A stretch of DNA of 64,000 bases from Oscillatoriales cyanobacterium CG2_30_40_61 (GCA_001873365.1 MNYZ01000107.1:1-64000), one strand, 5' to 3'; numbered from the stretch's first letter, positions 8,232-18,618 are shown. The notes: a model not told the origin generated them from the sequence alone. Numbers and translations: made by a program.

Positions 8232-9584
8232 ATGTCCAAGTACGACTCCCATCTAAAATGTTCTTTCTGTGGTAAGTCCCAGGAGCAAGTTCGCAAGCTC
8301 ATTGCCGGGCCAGGTGTCTATATATGCGATGAATGTGTGGAACTCTGTAATGAGATTTTAGATGAGGAGTTATTTGATAATAGTTCGGCAACGACTCCCC
8401 CAACTTCCCCACGTCCCCAACAAGCTCCCCAAGCTCCCCAACGGCGGCAACGGACTGGACGGGTGGCTTTAAATCAAATTCCTAAACCGAGAGAAATTAA
8501 ATCCTATCTCGACTCCCACGTTATTGGTCAAGATGAGGCCAAAAAAGTTCTCTCGGTGGCGGTTTATAACCATTACAAACGCTTAGGGTTTTTACAAACA
8601 AAAACCACCGGACGACCCGCCGAGGATAGTAATGTTGAGTTACAAAAATCTAATATTCTGTTAATTGGCCCGACTGGATGCGGGAAAACCCTATTAGCAG
8701 AAACCCTGGCTAAAATGTTGGAGGTTCCCTTTGCCGTCGCTGACGCCACAACCCTCACTGAAGCCGGCTATGTCGGGGAAGATGTGGAAAATATTCTGCT
8801 GCGGTTATTACAGGTTGCTGATTTTGATGTGGAAGAAGCCCAACGGGGCATTGTTTATATTGATGAAATTGATAAAATTGCCCGCAAAAGTGAAAATCCC
8901 TCTATCACCCGGGATGTATCGGGGGAAGGGGTACAACAGGCTTTATTAAAAATGTTAGAGGGAACCGTTGCTAATGTTCCACCCCAGGGGGGACGCAAAC
9001 ATCCCTATCAAGATTGTATTCAAATTGATACCAGTAATATTCTATTTGTCTGCGGCGGGGCCTTTGTCGGCTTAGATAAATTGGTGGAGCAGAGAACGGG
9101 CAAAAAGTCCATGGGATTTGTCCAACAAGGAGACGGTCAACCGAAAGATAAACGTACCGTTGATGCCCTCAAACACATGGAACCGGATGATTTGGTCAAA
9201 TTTGGTCTAATTCCTGAATTGATCGGTCGGATTCCGATGATAGCGGTCTTAGAACCCTTAGACGAAGATACCTTAGTCGCCATTTTAACTGAGCCACGGA
9301 ATGCTTTAGTTAAACAATATCAAAAACTATTGCGGATGGATAATGTTCAATTAGAATTTGATCAAGATGCGATTCAAGCGATCGCTCAAGAAGCCTATCG
9401 TCGCAAAACCGGAGCCCGAGCATTACGGGGAATTGTGGAAGAATTAATGTTAGATGTGATGTATGAAATTCCCTCCCGTAAGGATGTCAAACGCTGTCGG
9501 GTGACGCGAGAAATGGTAGAAAAACGCTCTACGGCGGAATTACTATTACATCCATCTTCCTTACCTAAACCCGAATCAGCATAA
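8232..9584 (+). CDS. clpX: ATP-dependent Clp protease ATP-binding subunit ClpX
   Basis: 450 aa AAA+ unfoldase. The N-terminal zinc-binding domain has Cys10, Cys13, Cys32 and Cys35. A Pro/Gln-rich linker (about 55-75) leads to the AAA+ core: Walker A GPTGCGKT at 146-153, Walker B IVYIDEID at 206-213, and the RGIVEEL sensor-2 region near the C-terminus. Full length, with no anomaly except the long linker. It feeds substrates to the ClpP encoded directly upstream. Confidence 0.97.
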   Translation: MSKYDSHLKCSFCGKSQEQVRKLIAGPGVYICDECVELCNEILDEELFDNSSATTPPTSPRPQQAPQAPQRRQRTGRVALNQIPKPREIKSYLDSHVIGQDEAKKVLSVAVYNHYKRLGFLQTKTTGRPAEDSNVELQKSNILLIGPTGCGKTLLAETLAKMLEVPFAVADATTLTEAGYVGEDVENILLRLLQVADFDVEEAQRGIVYIDEIDKIARKSENPSITRDVSGEGVQQALLKMLEGTVANVPPQGGRKHPYQDCIQIDTSNILFVCGGAFVGLDKLVEQRTGKKSMGFVQQGDGQPKDKRTVDALKHMEPDDLVKFGLIPELIGRIPMIAVLEPLDEDTLVAILTEPRNALVKQYQKLLRMDNVQLEFDQDAIQAIAQEAYRRKTGARALRGIVEELMLDVMYEIPSRKDVKRCRVTREMVEKRSTAELLLHPSSLPKPESA

Positions 9585-9678
9585 TCAGTTATCAGTTAAC
9601 AGTTATCAGTTAACAGTTATCAGTTAACAGTTTAAGAGTTAACAGTTATCAGTTAACAGTTTAAGAGTTGTCAGTTTA
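9585..9678. repeat. Short tandem repeat (CAGTTAT/CAGTTAA units)
   Basis: Directly after the clpX stop lies a run of CAGTTATCAGTTAA units, with two interspersed CAGTTTAAGAGTT variants. It fills almost the whole gap to the next gene. It resembles the short tandemly repeated repetitive sequences known from filamentous cyanobacteria. No terminator is visible here. Confidence 0.85.
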
Positions 9679-9684
9679 CTAATT

Positions 9685-11034
9685 ATGATATTAAATCTAT
9701 TAAATTCGGCGCATCTAAGATTCAAAGAATCTCAATTTAAACTAAAAAAAATTATTCCGGTTTTGGTTGGTTTATTCACCCTATTGAGTATTTTAGGAGT
9801 AGGACAGTTTCAAGTTTTAGGACAACAACAAAACGATATTACGATTGATTTTGCCGCTCAAAGAACCGGAATAAGTTCAGTTAGTGGATTTTTATATGGT
9901 AAAAATGCCACCCAACCGCCCGATAATATTATTAAGCCCTTAGAGCCCAAATTATGGCGGACATCCCAACTGGACTTGTACCCGCGAGTGGTGGGACTGG
10001 GAGCTAAATTTCAACTGCTTTTAAGTGATACCTGGGGCTATGGCTCCCCCAGGGGTTGGCCCTATGATGATTATGCGAAATGGGAAGAACACGTCCGACA
10101 AATCGCCCGCCAACACAAAGATAAAGTTATATTATGGGATGTTTGGAACGAACCAGACCTCAGAGATCCCTTTTGGAAAGGTACTCGGGAACAGTTTTTT
10201 GAAACCTATAAACGGGCTTATCGGGTATTACGTCAAGAATTAGGCCCAAATGTGATGATTGGTGGCCCTAGTCTTGTCAAATATGATCAAAACTTTTTCA
10301 CCGCATTTTTAAATTATTGTAAAGCCAATAATTTAGAAGTTAATTTTTTATCTTGGCATGAACTTAATGATCAAGATATTACCTCAATTACGGCTCGGAT
10401 TAATAATGCTCGTCGGAGTTTACAACAAAATCCCGATTACCAAAGTCTAAAAATTCAGGAAATTCATATTAATGAAATTATCGGCCCCACGGCTCAATAT
10501 CGCCCCGCCGAAAATTTAGGCTTTTTGTATTACACCGAATTAGGACGGCCGAATGCTGCGGCTAGAGCCTGTTGGGATCCAATTAATCAAGGCAGTGGAA
10601 CTAATAATTGCTTTAATAATAGTTTAGATGGTTTAGTTACACCGGATTTATCTTTACCTAGGTCTGTTTGGTGGGTTTATCAGGCCTATACCGATGGTTT
10701 TAATTCCCGGGTTGCGAGTCAGTCTACAAACCCTAAAATTGTCGCCTTAGCTAGTCGTGCAAATCGGGAAGGAAAAGCTCAAATTCTATTCGGTTATTTT
10801 GAACAAGCTTTTTCTGCACCAACGGCGGGAGTAACATTAATTCTGAAAAATTTACCTAATGCTAGTGGTAATTTGGTCTTCAAAGTCCAAAAAATTCCCG
10901 ATTCTGGAGAACAGGTGATCAAGGAATTAGCCACAGTCAGACAGGAAAATATTAGGGTGAATAATCAACAGTTAGTCCGGTTAACTATTCCTAATCTTCA
11001 ACTGCATGAAGCCTATCTTTTAACCATTGGCTAA
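9685..11034 (+). CDS. Exported glycoside hydrolase-like protein, GH39/clan GH-A type
   Basis: 449 aa. A hydrophobic segment at about residues 22-47, ending near VLGQQQ, is a signal peptide or anchor, so export is expected. The TIM-barrel signature of clan GH-A is present: WDVWNEPD with the likely acid/base Glu156, and EIHINEI with a likely nucleophile Glu264. This pair resembles GH39 beta-xylosidase-type enzymes. A C-terminal beta-rich region (about 350-449) follows. The substrate is not deducible. It sits at the start of a polysaccharide-related region and could trim an exopolysaccharide. Confidence 0.65.
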   Translation: MILNLLNSAHLRFKESQFKLKKIIPVLVGLFTLLSILGVGQFQVLGQQQNDITIDFAAQRTGISSVSGFLYGKNATQPPDNIIKPLEPKLWRTSQLDLYPRVVGLGAKFQLLLSDTWGYGSPRGWPYDDYAKWEEHVRQIARQHKDKVILWDVWNEPDLRDPFWKGTREQFFETYKRAYRVLRQELGPNVMIGGPSLVKYDQNFFTAFLNYCKANNLEVNFLSWHELNDQDITSITARINNARRSLQQNPDYQSLKIQEIHINEIIGPTAQYRPAENLGFLYYTELGRPNAAARACWDPINQGSGTNNCFNNSLDGLVTPDLSLPRSVWWVYQAYTDGFNSRVASQSTNPKIVALASRANREGKAQILFGYFEQAFSAPTAGVTLILKNLPNASGNLVFKVQKIPDSGEQVIKELATVRQENIRVNNQQLVRLTIPNLQLHEAYLLTIG

Positions 11035-11140
11035 AGTTTAATCAGCAATCTATAGCTTGAGATTGAACTTTTTTGCCGGAAGTTAGTCAATACCTGAAGA
11101 ACCTATTACAATCAAAGATAACTGTTTCTGAGGTAAATTT

Positions 11141-11599
11141 ATGCGGTTAACTTCCCGTGCTATTCTAGCAATATTTGGACTGTCTATGGTGGCTCTGTTC
11201 ACCAGTTCAACTCCGGTTATGGCGGAATCGATTGCCCAAGCTGCACCGAATCAACGGCAAATGAATGACCGTTCAGATAAAATGTTCAGTTCACTGAATT
11301 TAACCCCGGAACAACAACAGAAAATTGCCGGAATTCGCCAGGAATATCAGGGACAAATGCGCCAACAACAACAGCAAATGCGTCAACTTCAGCAAGAATT
11401 AAATGAGTTAATGGCGGGAAATGGAACCGAAAGCGAACTGCGTCAGAAACATGATCAGTTGATGGGATTAAAAGCACAGATGGGAGAAATGCAGTTTAAT
11501 ATGATGTTAAAAACTCGAGAAGTTTTAACTACAAAACAACGGAGTCAAATGGCTAATTTTATGCAGGAACGTCGTCAAAGTCCCCGTCGCGATCGCTAA
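11141..11599 (+). CDS. Spy/CpxP-like periplasmic protein (LTxxQ motif)
   Basis: 152 aa with a cleavable signal peptide (about residues 1-28, ending STPVMAES). The mature part is a Gln-, Met- and Arg-rich helical protein with LTPEQQQKI and a second LTTKQRSQM, the LTxxQ repeats of the Spy/CpxP family. Family members are periplasmic chaperones or metal-stress sensors. The exact role here is unknown. It is followed 52 bases later by the esterase gene. Confidence 0.75.
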   Translation: MRLTSRAILAIFGLSMVALFTSSTPVMAESIAQAAPNQRQMNDRSDKMFSSLNLTPEQQQKIAGIRQEYQGQMRQQQQQMRQLQQELNELMAGNGTESELRQKHDQLMGLKAQMGEMQFNMMLKTREVLTTKQRSQMANFMQERRQSPRRDR

Positions 11600-11651
11600 T
11601 TTTTTTTAACTTTCCTATCGGTTCAAATCACCGAATTAATCATTGCAGGAT

Positions 11652-12296
11652 ATGGGAATAAAAACTTATCTTTATTTGCATGGATTTGCCTCTAGTCCTG
11701 CTTCTACTAAAGCAAAATATTTGCGCGATCGCTTTGCGTCCTTATCAATTAATTTAAATATTCCTGATTTGAACCAAGGGGATTTTTCCCATTTAACCTT
11801 AACCCGACAACTCCAACAAATTCCCACGGAATTATCCCCGGATGCTGCTAATATTATCGTGATTGGTTCTAGTTTTGGAGGGTTAACCGCCGCTAGATTT
11901 GCTGAACAAAATCTAGCGGTTAAACGGTTAATTTTACTGGCTCCTGCTTTTAATTTTTTATCAGAATGGTTTCCCAAGTTAGGGGAAGAAAAATTAAATC
12001 TATGGAAATCCCAAGGGTATTTATCTATTTATCATTATGCTGAAAAAAAGGATTTACCCTTACATTATCAGTTTTTAGAAGATTTATCTCAATATCCCGA
12101 TGAACAGTTACATCGTCAAATTCCCACATTAATTTTACATGGAATTAATGATGAAGTTATCCCGATTCAAGCCAGCCGAAACTATTTAAAAACCAGACCT
12201 TGGGCGAGATTAGTTGAACTTAATAGTGATCACAGTTTAGAAAATGTTTTAGGTGAAATTTGGCAAGAAATTCGGGATTTTTTGGAGGACTTTTAA
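11652..12296 (+). CDS. YqiA/YcfP-type alpha/beta hydrolase (putative esterase)
   Basis: About 214 aa. MGIKTYLYLHGFASSP is the conserved N-terminus of YqiA-like esterases. The nucleophile elbow is GSSFGG, the acid region is LHGINDEVIP, and the late DHSLEN supplies the histidine. A TTG at 11643 is an alternative start giving three more residues; I prefer the ATG at 11652. The substrate is unknown. It converges with the ABC exporter gene, whose stop is 4 bases away. Confidence 0.8.
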   Translation: MGIKTYLYLHGFASSPASTKAKYLRDRFASLSINLNIPDLNQGDFSHLTLTRQLQQIPTELSPDAANIIVIGSSFGGLTAARFAEQNLAVKRLILLAPAFNFLSEWFPKLGEEKLNLWKSQGYLSIYHYAEKKDLPLHYQFLEDLSQYPDEQLHRQIPTLILHGINDEVIPIQASRNYLKTRPWARLVELNSDHSLENVLGEIWQEIRDFLEDF

Positions 12297-12300
12297 TTCA

Positions 12301-14307
12301 TTATTGCTTTTTCAAACGAAGTTTAACACTCTGTTCGATAAACTCAATATTTTTAAAGATGCTGGTAGCCGAACGATAGGCTTCTAATAATAATTCCTCC
12401 TGTTCTTCGGGAGTATCGGCCATTCCATCGATTAATAATCTTAAGAAACCAATCATCGGATTTAGACGAGTCCGCACCTCATAAGAACTTTGAATTAAGG
12501 CTTCATCCCGGGCGGCTTCTTCGGCAAATTGTAGGGTATAAAGACGGGCAAAATGACCGCCTAATTTTAATAATTCATCATGGGTTCCTAATTCCACCAC
12601 TTCTCCTTTTTCTAATACAGCAATTTGATGGGCATTTTGAACGGTGGAAAGGCGGTGAGCAATTACAATAGTAGTTCGTTCTCGACTCAGGGCATCAATA
12701 GCTTCTTGAACTAATCTTTCTGAAACCGTATCTAAGGCGCTGGTAGCTTCATCTAAAATCAAAATTTCCGGGTTTCTTAATAGGGCTCGGGCGATCGAAA
12801 GTCGTTGCCGTTGTCCCCCAGAAAGCAGAACACCGCGATCGCCAATTAAAGTATCAAAACCTTCGGGTAATCTATCAATAAATTCATGGGCATTAGCCCG
12901 TTTTGAAGCCTCAATAATTTCTTCATCTGTTGCATCGGGTCTAGCGTAAGCAATGTTATCTCGAATGGACGCATTAAATAGAAATGTATCTTGGCTGACC
13001 ACACCCATGGCTTGTCGTAAACTTTGTAAGTTATATTCCCGAATATCTAATCCATCAATTTCAATACTTCCCTCGTTAGGATCATAAAATCGAGGTAATA
13101 AATCTGCTAAAGTTGACTTTCCTGCCCCCGATCCTCCTACTAACGCTAAGGTTGTACCTCGTGGAATATATAAATCAATATTTTTGAGAACTAGGTTGTC
13201 ATGCTCTGGATAACCAAAGGAAATATTATTAAAATGGATGCCTTTCTCAAAGGAATTATAGGGTAAGTTTCCCGCGATCATAAAAGGTTTATTATCTCGG
13301 CGGAGCAGGTCTTCTACCATCGTGACCCCGGCGGAATTATTGGCAAATTGACTGCGGGCATTATTCAAGCTAGAAACTAGGGGTAGGGTTCTAAATAATA
13401 GAAACAAATAGGTTAATAGAATTGCGGAAAAAGCCTCAATATTGTTAGCAAAAATTACCCGACCTGATATCACAATTAAAAGGATAACAATAATACTAAT
13501 AACTTCATTAATTGGGCTAATTATAGCATAGTTTAAGTCACTTTTATAAGTTGATTTTTCTAATCTTGAAATCAACTGACTAATTTTTTGATACTCCCGC
13601 TTTTCATGGCCCATTGACTTGACAAGGCGAATTCCATTCAAAGCCTCGATAATACTAATGGCATAATCCCGAGAAGCATTAGAAAGTTTTTCGCCCCATT
13701 TTTTAGCTCTTTTGATAAAGATTTGATTAAATAAAATCACCAAAGATAGTAAAAAGGTGGAAACTAAAGTCAGTTGCCAAGAAATAGAAAGGAGTAAACC
13801 CGTGAAGACTAAAATAGTAATTGATGTTGTGAGAATGGAAATCAACAAATTCACAGCCGTGGCTGTTTTTCTGACTTCCGTATTAATCCGGTTAACTAAA
13901 TCTCCGACCTTCGTTTTTGTATAAAAATCTAAGTCAACATTTAATAAAACATCTAATCCGGCTCGGCGTAAATCCGACATTAACGATTTAGTTAAGGAGC
14001 CAGAAACCACCGTTACTAAGTAATTATTAAGATTTTTCAGGGCGATCGCTAATATAATCGCACTGGTCATTACTAAAACTCGATATTGGGGATCAATTTC
14101 ATTAAAAGGACTGATCAAAGCTTTAATAAAGCCAGGACTTCCCTTTAAATCCAGGGATTGACCCAATAAACTCAAGACCACAGGTACAATTAAAGTTGTG
14201 CTGACCCCATTAAATAAAGCGGATGAAAACCCTAAAACAACCGTTAGGAAGATTTTTAATCGGTAAGCCGTTGCATATTTTAAAAGTAATTTAAGATTTT
14301 TAGACAT
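12301..14307 (-). CDS. ABC exporter (fused permease-ATPase) with histidine-kinase-like C-terminal tail
   Basis: 668 aa. The N-terminal type-1 exporter membrane domain (about residues 1-320, six likely helices) is followed by an ATPase domain: GGSGAGKST (Walker A), LSGGQRQR (signature), LILDEATSALD (Walker B), IAHRLS (H-loop). MsbA/HepA-like; lipid or glycan export is likely. From about residue 607 there is an unusual tail, SSYEVRTRLNPMIGFLRLL, that looks like the dimerisation helix of a histidine kinase (SHEIRTPLN) with the phospho-accepting His replaced by Tyr and no kinase domain. It is divergent from the glycosyltransferase run starting at 14504, so polysaccharide export is plausible. Confidence 0.88.
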   Translation of the reverse strand: MSKNLKLLLKYATAYRLKIFLTVVLGFSSALFNGVSTTLIVPVVLSLLGQSLDLKGSPGFIKALISPFNEIDPQYRVLVMTSAIILAIALKNLNNYLVTVVSGSLTKSLMSDLRRAGLDVLLNVDLDFYTKTKVGDLVNRINTEVRKTATAVNLLISILTTSITILVFTGLLLSISWQLTLVSTFLLSLVILFNQIFIKRAKKWGEKLSNASRDYAISIIEALNGIRLVKSMGHEKREYQKISQLISRLEKSTYKSDLNYAIISPINEVISIIVILLIVISGRVIFANNIEAFSAILLTYLFLLFRTLPLVSSLNNARSQFANNSAGVTMVEDLLRRDNKPFMIAGNLPYNSFEKGIHFNNISFGYPEHDNLVLKNIDLYIPRGTTLALVGGSGAGKSTLADLLPRFYDPNEGSIEIDGLDIREYNLQSLRQAMGVVSQDTFLFNASIRDNIAYARPDATDEEIIEASKRANAHEFIDRLPEGFDTLIGDRGVLLSGGQRQRLSIARALLRNPEILILDEATSALDTVSERLVQEAIDALSRERTTIVIAHRLSTVQNAHQIAVLEKGEVVELGTHDELLKLGGHFARLYTLQFAEEAARDEALIQSSYEVRTRLNPMIGFLRLLIDGMADTPEEQEELLLEAYRSATSIFKNIEFIEQSVKLRLKKQ

Positions 14308-14503
14308 AATTAAGAATTTTGATTAAAATTAAAAGAGCGTCCAGATCAGATGCTACCATTCTTACATCAGCTTGTGAATTTTGTCATCCTAGGTGAGAAT
14401 ATAATTGAAAAATGATCAGAATCTGACCCTTGAGGTCAAAGTTAAGTATACTAGGCTTTAGGTGGTAATCCTTCCGAGGGAGTTATCTGTTGATCTAAAA
14501 ATT

Positions 14504-15703
14504 ATGAAAATATCAATTTTAGTTCCTGACTTGTCTTGTAAATATGGCAATTGCATGAGCCGTGCTTATCTATTTGCTAAAATTTTACAAAGACAATATG
14601 ATGTAGAAATTGTTGGTTTATCGATGGAATCAACGATTTGGAAACCCGTCGCCCAAGATTCAACTATGGTTTTTAAATTAGTTGAAGTAGGAATCACATC
14701 CAAGAAACAAATCCTTAATTTAATTCCTAGGATGAACGATCTAGTTAAACAGATTGATGGAGATATTATTTATGCGAGTAAGCCTTTATTGATGACCTTA
14801 GGAGTAGGATTATATGCCAATTTATTAAAATCAAAACCTATTATTGTTGATTTGGATGACTGGCAAATGGGAATTCGGGCTGAAAAACTCAAATCTATGC
14901 CAAAAGATCAAAAAAGGAAAGAGCTATTCAATTCAGCATTTGAAGTCTACAAAACATCTTCTTATTGGAATAACTATTTCGGTGAAAAATTAATTAAATT
15001 TGCTGATGCAATCACGGTTTCTAGTAATTTTTTAAAAGAAAAATTTGATGGGGAAGTTATTAGACACGCCGTTGATACGGATCTGTTTAATCCCGACAAT
15101 TTTGATCCTAATGCCATTAAAGCACAACTGGGAATTGAAGCGGATCAAAAAGTTTTAATATTTTGTGGATCTTTGCAAATTCATAAAGGCATAGAAGATT
15201 TAATCGAGGCAGTTAGCCTAATTCCTGAAGAAATGAAGGTATTATTAGTTGTTATTGGTAATGATGATGGTTGGGGAACCCAACAACTGATCAAAGCTGC
15301 AAAAGAAAAATTAGGAGATAAATTTCGCCCCCTAGGAATACAACCCTTTGAAAAAATCCCAGAATTTATAGCTATAGCAGATATGGTTGTGATTCCCCAA
15401 AGAAAAACCTTAGCAACTATTGGACAAATTCCGATTAAAATGTTTGAAGGAATGGCCATGGCAAAACCCGTTGTATCTACAAGAGTTTCTGATATTCCTG
15501 ACATTTTAGAAAACTGTGGTACTGTAGTTGATCCCCAAAATCCTGTACAGTTAGCAGCCGCTATTCAAGATATTTTAGAGCATCCTGAAGTTGCTAAACA
15601 AAAAGGTAAAGAAGGTCGCATTCAATGTTTAGAAAATTACAGTTGGGATGCTGTAGAAAAATTGTTAACTAATCTGATTCAAAAAGTAGGGAGATCAGCT
15701 TAA
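14504..15703 (+). CDS. Glycosyltransferase family 4 (GT-B fold)
   Basis: About 399 aa from the ATG at 14504 (MKISILVPDLS). The frame opens with a GTG at 14462, but the family N-terminal strand begins at MKISILV. The C-terminal GT-B half has LIFCGSLQIHKGIEDLIEA and the donor-binding PIKMFEGMAMAKPVVSTRVSDIPDIL, typical of nucleotide-sugar-dependent GT4 enzymes. The stop is 1 base before the next gene, which is a paralogue, so co-transcription is near certain. The sugar and acceptor are unknown. Confidence 0.87.
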   Translation: MKISILVPDLSCKYGNCMSRAYLFAKILQRQYDVEIVGLSMESTIWKPVAQDSTMVFKLVEVGITSKKQILNLIPRMNDLVKQIDGDIIYASKPLLMTLGVGLYANLLKSKPIIVDLDDWQMGIRAEKLKSMPKDQKRKELFNSAFEVYKTSSYWNNYFGEKLIKFADAITVSSNFLKEKFDGEVIRHAVDTDLFNPDNFDPNAIKAQLGIEADQKVLIFCGSLQIHKGIEDLIEAVSLIPEEMKVLLVVIGNDDGWGTQQLIKAAKEKLGDKFRPLGIQPFEKIPEFIAIADMVVIPQRKTLATIGQIPIKMFEGMAMAKPVVSTRVSDIPDILENCGTVVDPQNPVQLAAAIQDILEHPEVAKQKGKEGRIQCLENYSWDAVEKLLTNLIQKVGRSA

Positions 15704-15704
15704 A

Positions 15705-16901
15705 GTGAAGAATTTTAATCACCAAAAAAAACCTAAAATTTCCATAGTAGTCTATGATCTGGGGAAAAATGCCGCCGGAAGATGGGGAGGAGGAACTCGA
15801 CCTTCTTTACTCGCTCAGGCTCTGCGACACGCCAATTATGATGTAGAAATCATTGGTTTTCTGACTGGAGAAGCGAATTCTATTGCAACTCCTGAAATTC
15901 CAGTTCGTTATGTTCCTAAAAAAAATTATCCGGGTTTTATTCAATCTACTTATGAACTTTTGAGTCAACTAGATGGCGATATTATTTATGCCTATAAACC
16001 CAAACCCAGTAGTTTTGGAGTCAGTTTAATCAAAAAAATGTTTACGGGTCGTCCTTTAATTCTCGATATTGATGATTGGGAAATGAGTTGGTATGGTGGA
16101 GACGAATGGCAGTATAAACCCGGAAGTTTAAAGCAGTTTGCTAGGGATATTTTAAAACCTAATGGGGCGTTAAGAAATCCCGATTATCCCTTATATTTAA
16201 AAGGGATGGAAGGTTTAACTTCTCGTGCGGATGCGATTACAATTCATACCGGATTTATTCAAAAACGGTTTGGGGGAATTTATTTACCTAATGGTAAAGA
16301 TACCATATTATTTAATCCAGAAAATTATAATTCTGAGTCAGTGCGATCGCAATATAACCTATCTGATTATAAAATCTTAATGTTTCCGGGGGCACCCCGA
16401 CCCTATAAAGGAATTGAAGATGTTTTAATGGCTTTAGATATTCTAAATCAACCCGATTTAAGGTTAGTAATTGTTGGGGGAAGTCCCTATGATGATTATG
16501 ATCAAAAACTTAGAGAAAAATGGGGGAAGTGGCTAATTTCAATTCCACCTTTACCCGTAACAAAAATGCCTGAAATTGTAGCAGCGGCTGATATTATTGT
16601 AGTTCCTCAACGTAATCATCCTTCCGCTTTAGCTCAATTTCCCTTAAAATTAACCGATGGAATGGCGATGGCAAAACCCGTTTTATCTACAAATGTTGGG
16701 GATATTCCTGATATTTTAGGGAATACCGGATATCTAGTTGAACCCAGTTCTCCTGAACAAATTGCTGAGATGATTCAACATATTTTTAGCGACTTTGATC
16801 AAGCTCAGGAAAAGGGAATACAAGCCAGAAAACGTTGTGTAGAAAAGTATAGTATAGAAGCAATGGCTAATATTTTAGCATCAATTATTTCCCAGTATTA
16901 A
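15705..16901 (+). CDS. Glycosyltransferase family 4 (GT-B fold), paralogue of the preceding gene
   Basis: 398 aa with a GTG start at 15705. It shares with its neighbour a central DGDIIYAYKPKPSSFG block, an LILDIDDWEM motif, and the C-terminal PLKLTDGMAMAKPVLSTNVGDIPDIL. An N-terminal GGGTRPS loop is typical of donor/acceptor binding in GT-B enzymes. The two genes probably arose by tandem duplication and may add successive sugars to one glycan. Confidence 0.86.
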   Translation: MKNFNHQKKPKISIVVYDLGKNAAGRWGGGTRPSLLAQALRHANYDVEIIGFLTGEANSIATPEIPVRYVPKKNYPGFIQSTYELLSQLDGDIIYAYKPKPSSFGVSLIKKMFTGRPLILDIDDWEMSWYGGDEWQYKPGSLKQFARDILKPNGALRNPDYPLYLKGMEGLTSRADAITIHTGFIQKRFGGIYLPNGKDTILFNPENYNSESVRSQYNLSDYKILMFPGAPRPYKGIEDVLMALDILNQPDLRLVIVGGSPYDDYDQKLREKWGKWLISIPPLPVTKMPEIVAAADIIVVPQRNHPSALAQFPLKLTDGMAMAKPVLSTNVGDIPDILGNTGYLVEPSSPEQIAEMIQHIFSDFDQAQEKGIQARKRCVEKYSIEAMANILASIISQY

Positions 16902-16911
16902 ACATCAAGCT

Positions 16912-18558
16912 ATGAATCATAAAATCAAATCTTTTTTAACCTTAGAAACAGGATTAGTTTTAGCTATTATTATCGGAATTATCCTGAAATTAATTAACTT
17001 AGGAAGCCGAGAATATTGGTATGATGAAGTTTTATCATTATTGCTATTTACAGGACAAAAAATTTATTATCAAGCTCCAACAGAAGCTCCTGTACTATTA
17101 GCCAATTATAGTCAGTTATTAAGTTTACCATCTGAATCAAACTTAGGTGATTTTAGTCAAACATTAATCAATCTTTTTCGAGGAATTGTTGGAGGCGAAC
17201 CCCATCCACCTCTATTTTTTATTAGTCAACATTTTTGGTTAAGACTATTTGGAAATAGTGAAATTGCTACTCGTAGTCTAAACGTTATTTTTAGTATAGC
17301 TGCGATGGTTTGTAGCTATGGGTTAGGTCGTTTTTACTTAGGACATCGGGGCGGACTTTTACTAACGGCGTTAGTAGCAACAAATCCATTTTATCTATTT
17401 CATTCTTTAAATTTAAGAATGTATACGTCCCTATTACTCTGGACAATTTTAAGTGCTTGGTCATTACTAAAAATAATTGATCAAACCGAAAAAAATCTAA
17501 CTCTACCTCAAAAAATATTATGGAATTTATTATTAATAATTTCCGTAACAGCCGGATGTTTAACCTTTTATTTATTCGCCTATTGGGTAATTACATTAGC
17601 TGTGGTTGTTTTGTATCTTGATAGACGAAAATGGTGGCAACACGCTATCCGTTTAGGGACTGGAGTTTTAATCACAATTCCTTGGGTTTTATGGGGAACT
17701 CGTCAACAATTGCGAAATGCTGATTTTGGAAGGTTTAACAGTCCTACTGGATTTCTAGCGACTTTATTGCAACATTTAAAAGATGTTGTTAATACATTAG
17801 GAAATCAACTGTTAATTGGAGATTGGGTAACAAGTTTACCTGATAATATGATCACAGTTACTGGATGTATTGTCCTAGCTGGATTAATTGCTATTACAAT
17901 TTATGCTAAAAAATTAGGAGATAAAAAAAACTTAGTAACAACCTTGATTTTTGCCTTTTTTCCCCTATTACTTGCCTTGCTAATTGACATGAAAAGTGGT
18001 AAATTTACCGTAGGATTTGGAGCCGGACGCAGCCTAATTTTTATGCTTCCGGGGTGCTTACTATTAATTACAATCTGGATAGAAAAATCCGCCGGACGTT
18101 GGCGAAATCTCGCAGCAACATCATTATTAGGATTATACCTAACTATTAGTATAGCCGATTTTAGCCTCAGAAATCGACAAATGTTTGATCAAATTTCTGA
18201 TATTATTTCCACTCAACCGACCACTCCTACATTAATTGTGATGAATTCTAAAGCCTGGGGTCATGTTAACCGTTTAGCCTATTATATATCCCCTGAATAT
18301 CCTGTATTTTTACTCGCGCAAGAATCAAATAAACTATCTCCGGCTTTACAAAAATCCTTAACCGCTAAACCTTCAACCTATGGTAGAATTATATTGTTAG
18401 AAGCGGCTGAACCTATTTGGTCTGAACCCACAACAGAAGCAGAACGAGAGAAAATTCAAGAGATTTTAAAACCCGAATATCAACTTCAAAAAAATCAGTT
18501 GCTTCAAGGAACAATGGATTTAGATGAATTTACGGTTAATGTTTATCAACTGTCTTAA
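16912..18558 (+). CDS. GT-C type membrane glycosyltransferase (PMT/ArnT-like)
   Basis: 548 aa polytopic membrane protein. The first transmembrane helix is followed by SREYWYDEVLS, matching the early Asp/Glu motif of GT39/ArnT-like lipid-linked sugar transferases, then EPHPPLFF, another family landmark. About ten further hydrophobic helices run to residue 430, followed by a soluble C-terminal domain. It likely transfers a sugar from a polyprenyl-phosphate carrier on the outer side of the membrane. Same strand and 10 bases from the GT4 pair. Confidence 0.78.
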   Translation: MNHKIKSFLTLETGLVLAIIIGIILKLINLGSREYWYDEVLSLLLFTGQKIYYQAPTEAPVLLANYSQLLSLPSESNLGDFSQTLINLFRGIVGGEPHPPLFFISQHFWLRLFGNSEIATRSLNVIFSIAAMVCSYGLGRFYLGHRGGLLLTALVATNPFYLFHSLNLRMYTSLLLWTILSAWSLLKIIDQTEKNLTLPQKILWNLLLIISVTAGCLTFYLFAYWVITLAVVVLYLDRRKWWQHAIRLGTGVLITIPWVLWGTRQQLRNADFGRFNSPTGFLATLLQHLKDVVNTLGNQLLIGDWVTSLPDNMITVTGCIVLAGLIAITIYAKKLGDKKNLVTTLIFAFFPLLLALLIDMKSGKFTVGFGAGRSLIFMLPGCLLLITIWIEKSAGRWRNLAATSLLGLYLTISIADFSLRNRQMFDQISDIISTQPTTPTLIVMNSKAWGHVNRLAYYISPEYPVFLLAQESNKLSPALQKSLTAKPSTYGRIILLEAAEPIWSEPTTEAEREKIQEILKPEYQLQKNQLLQGTMDLDEFTVNVYQLS

Positions 18559-18618
18559 TTTTGGGGATTAATTATTAATCGTGTAAAATTATTCTATTAA
18601 CTTATTTAAGATGTTTTT

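Noticed and set aside
9585-9678. Possible CRISPR or attachment site in the tandem repeat
   Set aside because: Simple heptad-type repeat without spacers or an adjacent integrase.
11621-11640. GGTTCAAATC motif resembling a tRNA T-loop
   Set aside because: It lies directly after a gene end with no acceptor, D or anticodon arm; just a small hairpin.
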